Origin: Caryophanales bacterium UBA6879
GTDB lineage: Bacteria > Bacillota_I > Bacilli_A > RFN20 > CAG-288
Reading direction: 5' to 3'
Length of the DNA stretch: 28,378 nt
Assembly (NCBI GenBank): GCA_002449135.1
Contig: DKCH01000052.1
Span: 1-28,378, forward strand
How positions within the stretch are numbered: position 1 is the stretch's first letter; every line of letters begins with the position of its first letter. Positions 1 through 8,108 of the stretch are shown one piece after another. The translations under genes and the position numbers were made by a program. Under the pieces are notes generated by a model. That model did not search any database and was not told the DNA's origin. It saw only the letters and a program-made list of their open reading frames with translations.

Positions 1-1
1 T

Positions 2-193
2 TCAATGAGTAGAAAAGGCACCCCAATAAATGATTCCCCTATGGAAAGCTGGCATGGGATTCTTAAAAAAGAAACTTTATACAATAATCAAATCAAATCA
101 TTAGATGAGTATATTCAACTTGTAGAAGATTGGATTATTTTTTATAGTACAAAAAGATTAAAAAATAGGAAGCCTAAGCCTCCTATTAATTAA
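2..193 (+). CDS. IS3-family transposase OrfB, C-terminal part (5' end outside window)
   Basis: This is the end of a DDE integrase of the IS3 family, IS150-like branch. The frame is open from base 2 and ends at TAA 191-193, so the gene begins before the window. The visible SMSRKGTP stretch, followed by a PMESWHG segment that carries the last catalytic Glu of the DDE triad and then KKETLY, is typical of IS3 OrfB. The end, with FYSTKRLKNRKPKPP, corresponds to the usual YN..R.H..L..... P tail. A terminal inverted repeat follows at 201-232, so this is the right end of the element. Whether the rest is intact cannot be seen. Confidence 0.85.
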   Translation, partial: SMSRKGTPINDSPMESWHGILKKETLYNNQIKSLDEYIQLVEDWIIFYSTKRLKNRKPKPPIN

Positions 194-200
194 TTCGATA

Positions 201-232
201 CATTTCATGTGAACTAAATAGGGTTCAGTTCA
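201..232 (-). repeat. Right terminal inverted repeat of the IS3-family element
   Basis: Read inward on the minus strand, the sequence starts TGAACTGAACCCTATTTAGT and continues with TTCACATGAAATG. It has the layout of IS150-type ends (TGtACTGcACCC, then a GTT..AC..GATGAAATG-like block). It lies 8 bp after the transposase stop, as is usual. The element therefore ends at about base 232, only 15 bp from the 3' end of the recombinase gene. Confidence 0.55.
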
Positions 233-247
233 AAAAATTTCAAACAT

Positions 248-1795
248 TTATAATTTTAATGGTGAACCATTTAACGCAAAATTCCCACCTTTAGTAAGAG
301 GCAAAAAGTTACCATTTTGAGCCACTTTTTCAACTTCTTCTTTCTCTTTATCAAAGCCTACATGAGCTACATGACCCTTTAAATTTAGATAGACATCTAT
401 TCTATCTTTATAAACAAAGACCTGATTTACAAAAGCTGTTATAAGTCTTTCTCTATCATTTTCATCTTCAATATCTAGGCTTTTATAAAAGTCCATTAAG
501 GCATAAAAGCCATCCTTTTCAATAAAGGGATTTAGCATTCTTTCTCTTGCCATATCAGCTTCTATTTTCTTTCTTCTATTCTCTAATTCGGAGCATCTTT
601 CTTTAAATGTTTCAAAAGCTCCGCCACCAGTTTCTAGAATCTCAAGAATATTCTTATATCTTGAATTAACATCATCTAGTTCAGCTTGCATGGCTTTTAA
701 ATATGGACTTCCACCCTTTTGTCTTTCGTAAAGATAATTTACTATTTCATCAATAATATCTTGCTCAGCTAACATACTCTCAACACCAGTAAAGACCATT
801 TTTTCAAGAAGAGTTTTTTCAAAAGCTCTTCCTAAGCATTCATCTGATTTCTTTTTAGCAAAAGTACATTTGTAATAGAAATAAACTTTTCCAGTATGAG
901 ATTGGGAAGACTCACTAACCATATGACTTCCACAATAACCACAATAAAGCTTACCAGTAAGAATATAGGGATCTTTAGCTTTACGAGTCCCTTGATGTCC
1001 ATGTGCTTTGCTTCTCTTTAATTGAGCCATATCAAAAATCTTTTGGTCAACTAATTGAGAAAAGCCAGTGCTATTTACAACTTCATTCATTCTTAGCTCA
1101 CCAAGATATCTCCTATTATGAATGATGTTTTCAATTCTCTGATGGCTTATTTCTCTACCATGTTTATCTTTATATCCTTCACTTTTAAGTTTTCTAGCAA
1201 TTCTAGAACAATTCAAATTTTGATTTACATAAAGTTCGAAGATCTTAGTAACAATAGGTCCTTCTACTTCATTAACAATATACTTTTTATCTTTATTAAC
1301 ATCATAACCAAAAGTTAAAGGACCACCATTGCACTTTCCATTTAAAGCATTATCGGTCATTCCTCTTTTAACTTTTTCTGCAAGGTCAGCAGAATAATAT
1401 TCAGCAAGACCATCTAAAACAGATTCAAGTAAGATTCCTTCAGGTCCTTCTGAGATAGCTTCAGTAGCTGATAAGACTCTAACATTATGTTTCTTTAAAA
1501 CTGCCTTATACTTTAAAGCATCATATCTACTTCTTGAGAATCTATCAACTTTCCAAACAATAACATAATCAAAAGCTTTTGTTTTAGAATCTGCAATCAT
1601 CTTTTGAAATTGAGGTCTTTCATCCGTTTTAGCTGATATGGCTCTATCAATATAATTGCCTACGACTAAAAGCCCTTTGTTTCTAGCAAAAGCACTACAT
1701 TCTCTTAATTGTCCATCAATAGATTCTTCTCTTTGATTGTCACAAGAGAATCGAGCATAAATTACTGCTCTATTCCCACCTTTTCTTTCATTCAC
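248..1795 (-). CDS. Large serine recombinase (integrase/resolvase of a mobile element)
   Basis: This enzyme cuts and rejoins DNA through a 5'-phosphoserine and probably integrates and excises a mobile element. The N-terminal resolvase domain has YARFSCDNQ with the catalytic Ser (residue 17 from the start chosen here), and the VWKVDRFSRSR motif near residue 85. A 'Recombinase' domain follows (about 150-260), then a zinc ribbon with LYCGYCG and later Cys residues (about 280-315), and a long coiled-coil region (about 360-420). At about 515 aa it is of normal length for the family. The frame is open from GTG at 1804, but that codon overlaps AGGTGA. GTG at 1795 lies 5 bases behind this Shine-Dalgarno site and is the better start. 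The repressor gene lies just upstream on the same strand. Confidence 0.9.
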   Translation of the reverse strand: MNERKGGNRAVIYARFSCDNQREESIDGQLRECSAFARNKGLLVVGNYIDRAISAKTDERPQFQKMIADSKTKAFDYVIVWKVDRFSRSRYDALKYKAVLKKHNVRVLSATEAISEGPEGILLESVLDGLAEYYSADLAEKVKRGMTDNALNGKCNGGPLTFGYDVNKDKKYIVNEVEGPIVTKIFELYVNQNLNCSRIARKLKSEGYKDKHGREISHQRIENIIHNRRYLGELRMNEVVNSTGFSQLVDQKIFDMAQLKRSKAHGHQGTRKAKDPYILTGKLYCGYCGSHMVSESSQSHTGKVYFYYKCTFAKKKSDECLGRAFEKTLLEKMVFTGVESMLAEQDIIDEIVNYLYERQKGGSPYLKAMQAELDDVNSRYKNILEILETGGGAFETFKERCSELENRRKKIEADMARERMLNPFIEKDGFYALMDFYKSLDIEDENDRERLITAFVNQVFVYKDRIDVYLNLKGHVAHVGFDKEKEEVEKVAQNGNFLPLTKGGNFALNGSPLKL

Positions 1796-1814
1796 TAATA
1801 TCACCTCACACTTT

Positions 1815-1851
1815 TAATAGCTAGTTTTACTGTCGAAAATTCTTAATAGCT
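1815..1851. promoter_or_regulatory. Two TAATAGCT operator-like sites between repressor and recombinase
   Basis: TAATAGCT occurs at 1815-1822 and again at 1844-1851, where it runs into the repressor stop codon. The same word, in both orientations, recurs upstream of the repressor gene at 2245-2252, 2286-2293 and 2309-2316. Such clustering around a CI-type gene suggests binding sites for its product. Here it could control recombinase transcription. Confidence 0.45.
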
Positions 1852-2221
1852 ATTTACTATTATTATTTTCTTTATCTTCTTTAATAACTTTTTTAATGAT
1901 TTCAATAAGCTTCTTTCCTAAAGGAGTAGATTCATTAAGGATTTCTTCTGCATAAGCATCTAATCTATCTTGATCATTTCTAGCTACACCCGAAAAGCAT
2001 TTGCCTTCTTTGTTATCACATCTACCAAAGATCCAATCTAATGAAACATTGAAATAATCAGCATAAAACATAAGAACATTCATAGGAGGGAAGGTTACAC
2101 CATTCTCATATTTAAAGATTGCGTTTTGGGTAGTATTACACATCTTACCTATCTTTGCTTGTGAGATATGTCTTTCTTCTCTTAATTGTTTAAGTCTTTT
2201 AGCTAATACTTTAGTTTCCAT
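1850..2221 (-). CDS. Cro/CI-type (XRE) helix-turn-helix repressor
   Basis: This 123-residue protein has an N-terminal XRE helix-turn-helix (about residues 5-62). It contains LAKRLKQLREERHISQ, the recognition-helix area NTTQNAIFKYENG, and the typical PPMNVLMFYADYFNVSLDW end. The C-terminal 55 residues are charged and helical, with no peptidase domain, so LexA-type self-cleavage is not expected. The start ATG follows ATAGGAGA at a good distance. It lies 55 bp upstream of the recombinase on the same strand, as in many integrative elements and prophages. The repeated TAATAGCT words around it are probably its own operators. Confidence 0.85.
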   Translation of the reverse strand: METKVLAKRLKQLREERHISQAKIGKMCNTTQNAIFKYENGVTFPPMNVLMFYADYFNVSLDWIFGRCDNKEGKCFSGVARNDQDRLDAYAEEILNESTPLGKKLIEIIKKVIKEDKENNNSK

Positions 2222-2244
2222 ATTATTAAGTCTCCTATCGTTAT

Positions 2245-2316
2245 AGCTATTATATATTATTTAAATATTGAATACAATATTATTGAGCTATTATTTATGA
2301 TATAATAGTAATAGCT
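2245..2316. promoter_or_regulatory. Operator region upstream of the XRE repressor (three AGCTATTA half-sites)
   Basis: AGCTATTA is at 2245-2252 and 2286-2293, and its complement TAATAGCT at 2309-2316. The last two form an inverted repeat with a 15-bp spacer that covers an extended -10 (TGATATAAT, 2298-2306) facing right. Binding there would shut the rightward promoter. The 2245 site lies 24 bp upstream of the repressor start and could mediate autoregulation. Confidence 0.5.
2298..2306 (+). promoter_or_regulatory. Rightward extended -10 promoter under the operator palindrome
   Basis: TGATATAAT is a perfect extended -10. No -35 is seen at 17 bp, which is acceptable for an extended -10. It points away from the repressor, where the lytic or transfer genes of a mobile element would normally be. 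Here it leads only to a 9-codon frame and a hairpin. Confidence 0.5.
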
Positions 2317-2343
2317 AGAAGAACATTTGAAAGGAGATACTAG

Positions 2344-2373
2344 ATGAATAGAGAAAGAGAGATGTTTAGATAA
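2344..2373 (+). CDS. Possible 9-codon leader or truncated first gene of the element
   Basis: ATG at 2344 follows a strong AAGGAGAT site at 2330-2337 and encodes MNREREMFR before TAA. No longer frame continues. Strong initiation signals behind a repressed promoter suggest either a leader peptide or the start of an early gene whose remainder was lost when the neighbouring BspA-like region arrived. The codons overlap the hairpin at 2362-2377. Confidence 0.25.
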   Translation: MNREREMFR

Positions 2374-2381
2374 ACATTTTT
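2362..2381 (+). terminator. Weak AT-rich hairpin with T-run after the 9-codon frame
   Basis: ATGTTTA (2362-2368) and TAAACAT (2371-2377) are a perfect inverted repeat, followed by a short T-run (2377-2381). Low GC makes it a weak intrinsic terminator. Together with the promoter at 2298 it would bound a transcript of about 70 bases. Confidence 0.3.
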
Positions 2382-2447
2382 AAAACACTTTCGTCATCTT
2401 AGTGATATACATGTAGAATAACTCTTGATGATAATTTATGAAATTTG

Positions 2448-5400
2448 TTACCAAATAACCGGTGTTACTCCATCACTGTCATAGTGCCAATAATTACCCG
2501 AGTCTGTAGGCTCAGTTTCACTATAAAAGTATAAAGTACCGTGGAAACACGCTTTCCAAGAAATATCCCATGTTTTAGGTATTAATGAGCCTTTATAAAA
2601 TATGCTTGAAGTGCAACTAAAAAATGTTTCTCTTCCTATAAATGTTACAGATTCTGGAATAACAATCGAAGTTAAACTAGAGCAAAATAAAAAAGCTTCA
2701 TTTCCAATTGAAGTTACAGAATTAGGAATAATTATAGAAGTTAAGGATGTACAACGACTAAATGCTTCATCGCCAATTAATGTTACAGATTCTGGAATAA
2801 CAATTGAAGTTAAACTAGAGCAACTCGAAAATGCGCCTTCTCCAATTGAAGTTACAGAGTTAGGAATAATTATAGAAGTTAAGTTTTCACAGCTATTAAA
2901 TGCGAAAGGGAGTAATGCTTTTATAGAATTTGGAATATTATATTTAGTAGCTTTTTTACTATCTATGAATAGCTCGGATTCACTTGCATAAAGTGGAGAA
3001 GATATGACATTATCAAACTTTATATTAAGCCAATCTTCCAAAGAAGAAATATTAACTTTTAAAGAACAATCATAAAGAAAAGCGTTCCTTCCAATTCTTT
3101 TCAGTGAATGAGGTATAGTTACAGATTTTAAAGAATGCCATCCACAAAAAGCAAAAGGGGATAACGATATAGTAGAGTCTGGAATTACAACATCAGTGAT
3201 TTTTTCATTATTAACAAACCAATCAGCAATTGGAAACGGGGACGAGTTGTAAGATTCATCAGCATCAATTTTTACCTTAAGCCAACTTTCTAAAGAAGAA
3301 ATATTTATCTTCGATAAATTTTTACAATCATTAAAAACCCTTTTTCCAATGCTTTTTACTGAATTAGGAATAGTTAGAGAATTTATAAATTTATAACCAA
3401 AAAAAGCAAATGAGTGAATTTCTTCAGTTCCATCAGGTATCACTAAATCTTTCTCTAATAACTCTCCATTAACAAATAATTTAGCACCACCAGTATACAA
3501 CGGATTAGAGGTTTCACTTTCAAAATTAATATTAAGCCAACTTTCTAAAGAAGATATATTTACTGTTTTAATGTTTGGAACATCATAAGAGTCATAATAA
3601 GAATATTTTTTATTATTAAAAGCACCTTTCCCAATTGTTTTTACACTACTTGGCATATCTATTGAAGATAGAGAGTGGCAATCACAAAAAGCAAAATTTC
3701 CTATTGAAACTAAATTATTTGATAATTTTAAAGATTCTAACTTAGTGCAGTTTTCAAAAGCACTATTACCTATTGAAATAATAGTATTTGGCATAATAAC
3801 TTCTTTTAAAGCTTTACAATTGCTAAAAGCTTTATTAGCTATTGATATCACCTTAACGCCATCTATTTCCTCAGGTATTTTTACTTTCGAGGGGCTTTTT
3901 AATGTTGAGCCAAGTATTTCGATACAACCAGAAAGACATTTTTTATACTTTAATTTATATTTTGCATCCTGTAATTCATTATTTAATAAAGGCATATCTT
4001 TCAATATAGTCGGAATTCCATTTATGAAATCCCAAAAACCAATAAATCTAGAATCGTTAATAGTTTCAGGATTAAGATTTTTCCTTATGTATAAATGGCC
4101 TTTAAAATCATCAAAATCAAAAGGAAAAGTTATTCCATTGCAAAAGAATATTGGATTACTAGTAAAAGTATCGGAAAGTATTTTAATTTTTTTATTTGGA
4201 AGAACAACAGACTTCAAAGAAGTACATTCCTTAAAAGCATCACCACTAATTTCTTCTAAACTTCCAGGCAAATTAATAATAGATAATGAATAACAACATT
4301 TAAAAGCTTCTATATCTATTTTTTTCACATTTGGCATCTCTATTTTCTTTAAAAGGGTGCAATATCTAAAAGCACCAAATGGTATTTTAGTTATAGAGCT
4401 TGGTAATTTAACGCTTTGAATTGATAGAGATTCAAAAGAAAACTTAGGAAGTTCCTTTATACCTTCTGGAATTATTAAATCAGTAGTCAATTTACCATCT
4501 ATATATAAGTCAATCAAATTATTATATCTATCTAAAGATATATTTTTAATGATGGGGAAAAGTCTAAAGAAATCTTCTATGGAAGGAACATCTATTAGCT
4601 TAAGTTTATTAGTGCCTCGAAAGGGATTATATTGTGTTTTACATGAATTCTTTTTTCTAAAAGATTTATAAAAAATAATTGACGATATATTTCTACAATA
4701 AGTAAATGCATCATCTCCAATTTCTTCTATTATTTCTGGAATTTTTAATAATTTGATAGATGTAATATTGAAAAAAGATTTTTCCTTTATTTTCTTGCAG
4801 GTCTCAGGTATAACTAATTCATCTACTTTTTTATCATTTATAAAAAGGTCATATCCTTGAGCATTATAGTATTGAAAAGAGGATACTTTTAACCATTCAT
4901 CTAAAGAAGAAACATTTATTTTTGTTAGATTAGGGCATTCTTTAAAAGAATCTTTATCAAAGCTTTCTACATTGCTTCCGATTTTAACACATTCCAAGTT
5001 GTTACAATAATCAAAGGCACCTTTCAATATATATTTAACTGAGTTGCATAAATCTACTGATCTTATAGAACTGCAGTAGCTAAAAGAATATTCTGAAATC
5101 GTTTCAATTCCTTCAGGAATTACTAATTCAATTAATTCTTTATCATTAATGCATAAACGATATTTTTGGTCAAAACATTCTTCTTTTTTTACATTTATCC
5201 AATCTTCAATTGATTTAATATTAATTGTTTTTAAATCTTTGCATCCACAAAAAGCTGACTTTCCGATTGCTTTTAATGAGGAATAAATAGTTACTTGCTC
5301 AATGGATTGACATCCCAAAAAAGCATAAGGATTAATTACTTCTACAGAATTGGGAATAACTAAATCTGACACTTCTAGATTATTAATATAAAGACAACCT

Positions 5401-5732
5401 GTGGAATATGCCAAAGGATTAGAGTAAAAATTACCAAATTTAATATTAAGCCAACTATCTATTGAATTGATATTAACTCTTTCTATATTTATGCATCCAT
5501 TAAATGCGTATTCTCCTATTGCATTTAAAGATTCAGGAAAAGTTATACTTTTTAAATATCTACAATTGAGAAAAGCTTTTGGGGATATAGTCTTAACTTC
5601 TAGTCCTTCTATTGTCGCAGGTATAGTTAATTCAGTTATATTTTTGTCCTTAGCACCACATATTTCAATGAATTCATTTGAGCTTTTCTTATACTCTAAA
5701 CCACAATTAATATCTAAAAGCACATTTTCCAT
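2448..5732 (-). CDS. Giant BspA-like leucine-rich-repeat protein (LRR_5), no signal peptide
   Basis: A 1094-residue protein built almost wholly of LRR_5/BspA repeats of the form LxSIxIPxSVxxIGxxAFxxC. Seven spacer modules interrupt the repeats, each like NISSLESWLNIKF...NPL...LFVNGE...LVIP; they start near residues 90, 172, 274, 391, 727, 813 and 899. It ends in a compact aromatic tail (YSETEPTDSGNYWHY...VIW), which I recall from other BspA-like proteins. BspA proteins are usually surface adhesins, but this one starts with an acidic, non-hydrophobic N-terminus (MENVLLDINCGLEYKK) and has no visible anchor. It is probably cytoplasmic or exported by another route. The Shine-Dalgarno site is GAAAGGAAGG. 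It starts 39 bp after the 320-aa gene and is probably in the same operon, driven by the promoter at 6796-6841. Confidence 0.9.
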   Translation of the reverse strand: MENVLLDINCGLEYKKSSNEFIEICGAKDKNITELTIPATIEGLEVKTISPKAFLNCRYLKSITFPESLNAIGEYAFNGCINIERVNINSIDSWLNIKFGNFYSNPLAYSTGCLYINNLEVSDLVIPNSVEVINPYAFLGCQSIEQVTIYSSLKAIGKSAFCGCKDLKTINIKSIEDWINVKKEECFDQKYRLCINDKELIELVIPEGIETISEYSFSYCSSIRSVDLCNSVKYILKGAFDYCNNLECVKIGSNVESFDKDSFKECPNLTKINVSSLDEWLKVSSFQYYNAQGYDLFINDKKVDELVIPETCKKIKEKSFFNITSIKLLKIPEIIEEIGDDAFTYCRNISSIIFYKSFRKKNSCKTQYNPFRGTNKLKLIDVPSIEDFFRLFPIIKNISLDRYNNLIDLYIDGKLTTDLIIPEGIKELPKFSFESLSIQSVKLPSSITKIPFGAFRYCTLLKKIEMPNVKKIDIEAFKCCYSLSIINLPGSLEEISGDAFKECTSLKSVVLPNKKIKILSDTFTSNPIFFCNGITFPFDFDDFKGHLYIRKNLNPETINDSRFIGFWDFINGIPTILKDMPLLNNELQDAKYKLKYKKCLSGCIEILGSTLKSPSKVKIPEEIDGVKVISIANKAFSNCKALKEVIMPNTIISIGNSAFENCTKLESLKLSNNLVSIGNFAFCDCHSLSSIDMPSSVKTIGKGAFNNKKYSYYDSYDVPNIKTVNISSLESWLNINFESETSNPLYTGGAKLFVNGELLEKDLVIPDGTEEIHSFAFFGYKFINSLTIPNSVKSIGKRVFNDCKNLSKINISSLESWLKVKIDADESYNSSPFPIADWFVNNEKITDVVIPDSTISLSPFAFCGWHSLKSVTIPHSLKRIGRNAFLYDCSLKVNISSLEDWLNIKFDNVISSPLYASESELFIDSKKATKYNIPNSIKALLPFAFNSCENLTSIIIPNSVTSIGEGAFSSCSSLTSIVIPESVTLIGDEAFSRCTSLTSIIIPNSVTSIGNEAFLFCSSLTSIVIPESVTFIGRETFFSCTSSIFYKGSLIPKTWDISWKACFHGTLYFYSETEPTDSGNYWHYDSDGVTPVIW
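2643..2883 (-). repeat. 138-bp tandem duplication inside the BspA-like gene
   Basis: The plus-strand text TGTTACAGATTCTGGAATAA starts at 2643 and again at 2781. The companion text CCAATTGAAGTTACAGA starts at 2704 and again at 2842. Both pairs are 138 bp apart, so a two-LRR unit (46 codons) has been duplicated in frame. The near-identity at DNA level implies a recent event. Confidence 0.85.
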
Positions 5733-5771
5733 ATATTTTCCTTCCTTTCAATAAACTGGTAAATTTAATCA

Positions 5772-6734
5772 TCATATGTTTTTATTTTTGCTACTATTTG
5801 ACTTCTTATCCATAGCAGTTATGGAAGTGATATTAAAGAATTCAATTAATTCTTTTAAAAGTTCTTTCTTATCGATAATTAATGAGGAATATTGATTTTC
5901 AAAATAATCCTTAGCTATTTGTCCAGCCATAGAAGCAGGATGAGAATATTTTAATTTTTTAATAAATTTTAAAACATCATCACTAAGTTTGGTAATTTCA
6001 GGGAACAGCTCCTTCATTCTATCCTTCTTTTCAAATAAAGGAACATCATGATCTAAGGAAACATCGGCAATTGAATTAACTACCATCTCAGTAAGGCCAT
6101 TTGAAATTCCGTTAGTAAAAGATTGGGTATAAACTTGATATTGATTATTGCCACATTTAACGAATACTGTTCCATTTGTCTTGATTATAAGTCCATCAAT
6201 TTCAAATAAAGTAATAGTTTTACCTTTATCTGAGATAATAAATTTAACTCTCTTTAATAGAGATTTCAATGCATTAAGAAAATCTCCATCTTTTGGAAAA
6301 ATTCTTGAAAAAATTCTAAAAGGTAAACAATAATCACCATAAAATCTATCCTGGGTTTTAATTCTAGCTAAAAATATTTTGATGAGTTCTTCTCTACTAA
6401 AGAATTGCTCAGTTTTAATAGTAGAGACATTAACAACTGAATTTGTAGCCTTACTTGATAAAAAATTTAGAAAACAAATAAGAGCGGAATTTAAATCAGT
6501 AAGTCTATGTCTAATTTTCTTATCAGAACACTCACTAATCTTTTTAGCATAATTAGAAACAATATCATTAATAATAGTTGTTTCTTTATCATTAGAAGAG
6601 TTAAGAAATTCTTTAAGATCAACTCCTTCTTTTTTTAATATCGATCTAATTGATGATACATATGATCTTGCAGTTCCTTCAGACAAGTTAGCATCAGTTA
6701 AAACATAGTTTTTGAATTCTTCCAATTTAATCAT
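5772..6734 (-). CDS. Unknown protein with a tyrosine-recombinase core-binding-like N-terminus
   Basis: About 320 residues. The first 90 or so (EFKNYVLTDANLSEGTARSY...IRSILKKEG) resemble the SAM-like core-binding domain of phage integrases. The catalytic R-HxxR-Y domain is absent. The remainder is soluble and unrecognised; a segment near residue 225-240 reads SIADVSLDHDVPL, which could be a DH-containing motif, but I cannot assign a nuclease. The frame is open from ATG 6749, but that ATG has no ribosome site. ATG at 6734 follows GGAAG at 8 bases and is preferred. It is the first gene after a promoter with the conserved 17-bp box, and the giant LRR gene follows it. The role may be DNA binding. 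Confidence 0.7.
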   Translation of the reverse strand: MIKLEEFKNYVLTDANLSEGTARSYVSSIRSILKKEGVDLKEFLNSSNDKETTIINDIVSNYAKKISECSDKKIRHRLTDLNSALICFLNFLSSKATNSVVNVSTIKTEQFFSREELIKIFLARIKTQDRFYGDYCLPFRIFSRIFPKDGDFLNALKSLLKRVKFIISDKGKTITLFEIDGLIIKTNGTVFVKCGNNQYQVYTQSFTNGISNGLTEMVVNSIADVSLDHDVPLFEKKDRMKELFPEITKLSDDVLKFIKKLKYSHPASMAGQIAKDYFENQYSSLIIDKKELLKELIEFFNITSITAMDKKSNSSKNKNI

Positions 6735-6773
6735 AATCAATACTTCCATTAATATTAATATAACAATTCAATA

Positions 6774-6790
6774 TGTTCGTTTCAAGAACA
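6774..6790. promoter_or_regulatory. Inverted repeat at the start site of the 6796 promoter
   Basis: TGTTC (6774-6778) and GAACA (6786-6790) form an inverted repeat with a 7-bp spacer. It covers the expected start of the leftward transcript (about 6789). It may be an extra operator for this unit; it is absent from the other three box promoters. Confidence 0.3.
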
Positions 6791-6795
6791 ATAAA

Positions 6796-6841
6796 ATTAT
6801 AGGATATAGATTCTTTATAAAATAGGGAATGACAAGCGACA
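6796..6841 (-). promoter_or_regulatory. Box promoter D (conserved 17-bp box plus TATAAT)
   Basis: On the minus strand TGTCGCTTGTCATTCCC (6841-6825) is followed, 39 bases after its first G, by TATAAT (6801-6796). The -35 position holds only TATTTT. The same box and spacing occur at three other promoters in the window. It overlaps the last codons of the upstream membrane-protein gene and drives the 320-aa gene and probably the giant LRR gene. Confidence 0.75.
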
Positions 6842-8089
6842 ATTTTTATCTTCAGCTTCTTTTTTAGATATTAAGTCACTAACTGCCATATTTAAATCAT
6901 CCTCAGTATTAATAGAATAATTATTTAAAAGATTATTAAGTTCTTGAGCATTACTAACTGAATAGTAATTTTTTAGCAAATTATAAGAATCATATATGAC
7001 TTTATCTAATTCTAAAGATTTATTTAATTTCCTTATCCTATTATCTCTTTTCTTCTTTATATCTTTAATTCGCCCTTTATAGGCTTCAACACTTTCATCC
7101 GCAATATCATCTACTATATCTTGTCTTTCCCAATCTAAATTTTGCACAATATTAGCTTTATTAATAGCACAAGTATTTATTATTTCTATAGCTTTCTTTA
7201 TATGACTTGGTAACTCATTATGTAACTTAACTAATTCAGTTTTACTATTTACAAAGTCACGCCAATAATTATCTATTTCTACCATTTTTAAATGTGTCTT
7301 AGTTTTTATTCTATTTTCAATTTTTTGAATATGATTTTCTAATACCCAATTAAATGAGGATTGGAGCAAAAATAATATTAGTGATCCTAAAGCACAGTAT
7401 CCGGCGATAGTATATCCAAAAGAATTATGTAAGCATGCATATACAATAACAATGATTAAAGAAACAGCAAAAATAATGGCCCAGAGAAAATAAAAATATA
7501 CGCCAGCTCCATCGATTGAGCTTTTTTTAACGATCATTTTAGCAACACTAGATGAAGAATTAACTGCTTTTTTAGATTCCTCTTCTATATTTTCTCTTTC
7601 TTTGTTCATATTAAAATATTCTTTAGCACAATCAACCAATGAATTATGAATTGCATCATAACTAGAAGATATAGTATTTCTTAAAGTTCCTACCGTGTTT
7701 TCATTAAAGCTGAGATTTAGTTCTTTTACTTCTAAGGTAGATAAAAAAGTTTTACATGAATCAAGATTACGCAAAATGCTTTGATGATAATCATTGTAAT
7801 AAATAGACACATTCTTAAGTAAATATTCATAATTAGTAGAAATATAATTTATTAGTTCCCCGTCGTCTAACTGACTTATTTTGTCAAATCTGATGCTATC
7901 AAAATAATCTATCCTTTCCATAATTTTATCTAGCTTAGGATTGTCCATGATTGATTCATCCACATCATCCAATCGATCATCTTCTAATTGCTTAAGACTT
8001 TCTTCACACTCTTCTTTAGCTTTTTGTATTAATTTTGAAGTTGATTCTAATTTATTAAAGAAAGCTTCAATACGTTTCTGCATAGTCAT
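6815..8089 (-). CDS. Membrane protein with two central TM helices flanked by coiled coils
   Basis: About 424 residues from ATG 8089, preceded by GAGGGG at 9 bases. An upstream in-frame start at 8131 would overlap the preceding gene and lacks such a site. Charged helical, probably coiled-coil regions (about 1-185 and 255-390) surround two hydrophobic helices: one near residues 197-220 (VYFYFLWAIIFAVSLIIVIV) and one near 225-249. The short loop between them places both ends on the same side, probably the cytoplasm. I do not recognise the family. It is the third gene of a unit with the gluzincin and the 194-aa protein. A role as a membrane scaffold or effector is only inference. Confidence 0.75.
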   Translation of the reverse strand: MTMQKRIEAFFNKLESTSKLIQKAKEECEESLKQLEDDRLDDVDESIMDNPKLDKIMERIDYFDSIRFDKISQLDDGELINYISTNYEYLLKNVSIYYNDYHQSILRNLDSCKTFLSTLEVKELNLSFNENTVGTLRNTISSSYDAIHNSLVDCAKEYFNMNKERENIEEESKKAVNSSSSVAKMIVKKSSIDGAGVYFYFLWAIIFAVSLIIVIVYACLHNSFGYTIAGYCALGSLILFLLQSSFNWVLENHIQKIENRIKTKTHLKMVEIDNYWRDFVNSKTELVKLHNELPSHIKKAIEIINTCAINKANIVQNLDWERQDIVDDIADESVEAYKGRIKDIKKKRDNRIRKLNKSLELDKVIYDSYNLLKNYYSVSNAQELNNLLNNYSINTEDDLNMAVSDLISKKEAEDKNCRLSFPIL

Positions 8090-8108
8090 AATTCTTAGCC
8101 CCTCTTTT

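Noticed and set aside
2643..2883. Regular short repeats suggesting a CRISPR array
   Set aside because: The repeats are coding LRR units with a 138-bp tandem duplication; there are no unique spacers of constant size and no cas genes.
2602..4293. Long rightward open frames opposite the giant LRR gene
   Set aside because: They are antisense shadows of the regular LRR codons and lack ribosome sites.
6764..6780. SOS-box-like text CGAACATATTGAAT near promoter D
   Set aside because: Only one half matches the Bacillus LexA consensus, and none of the other box promoters has it.
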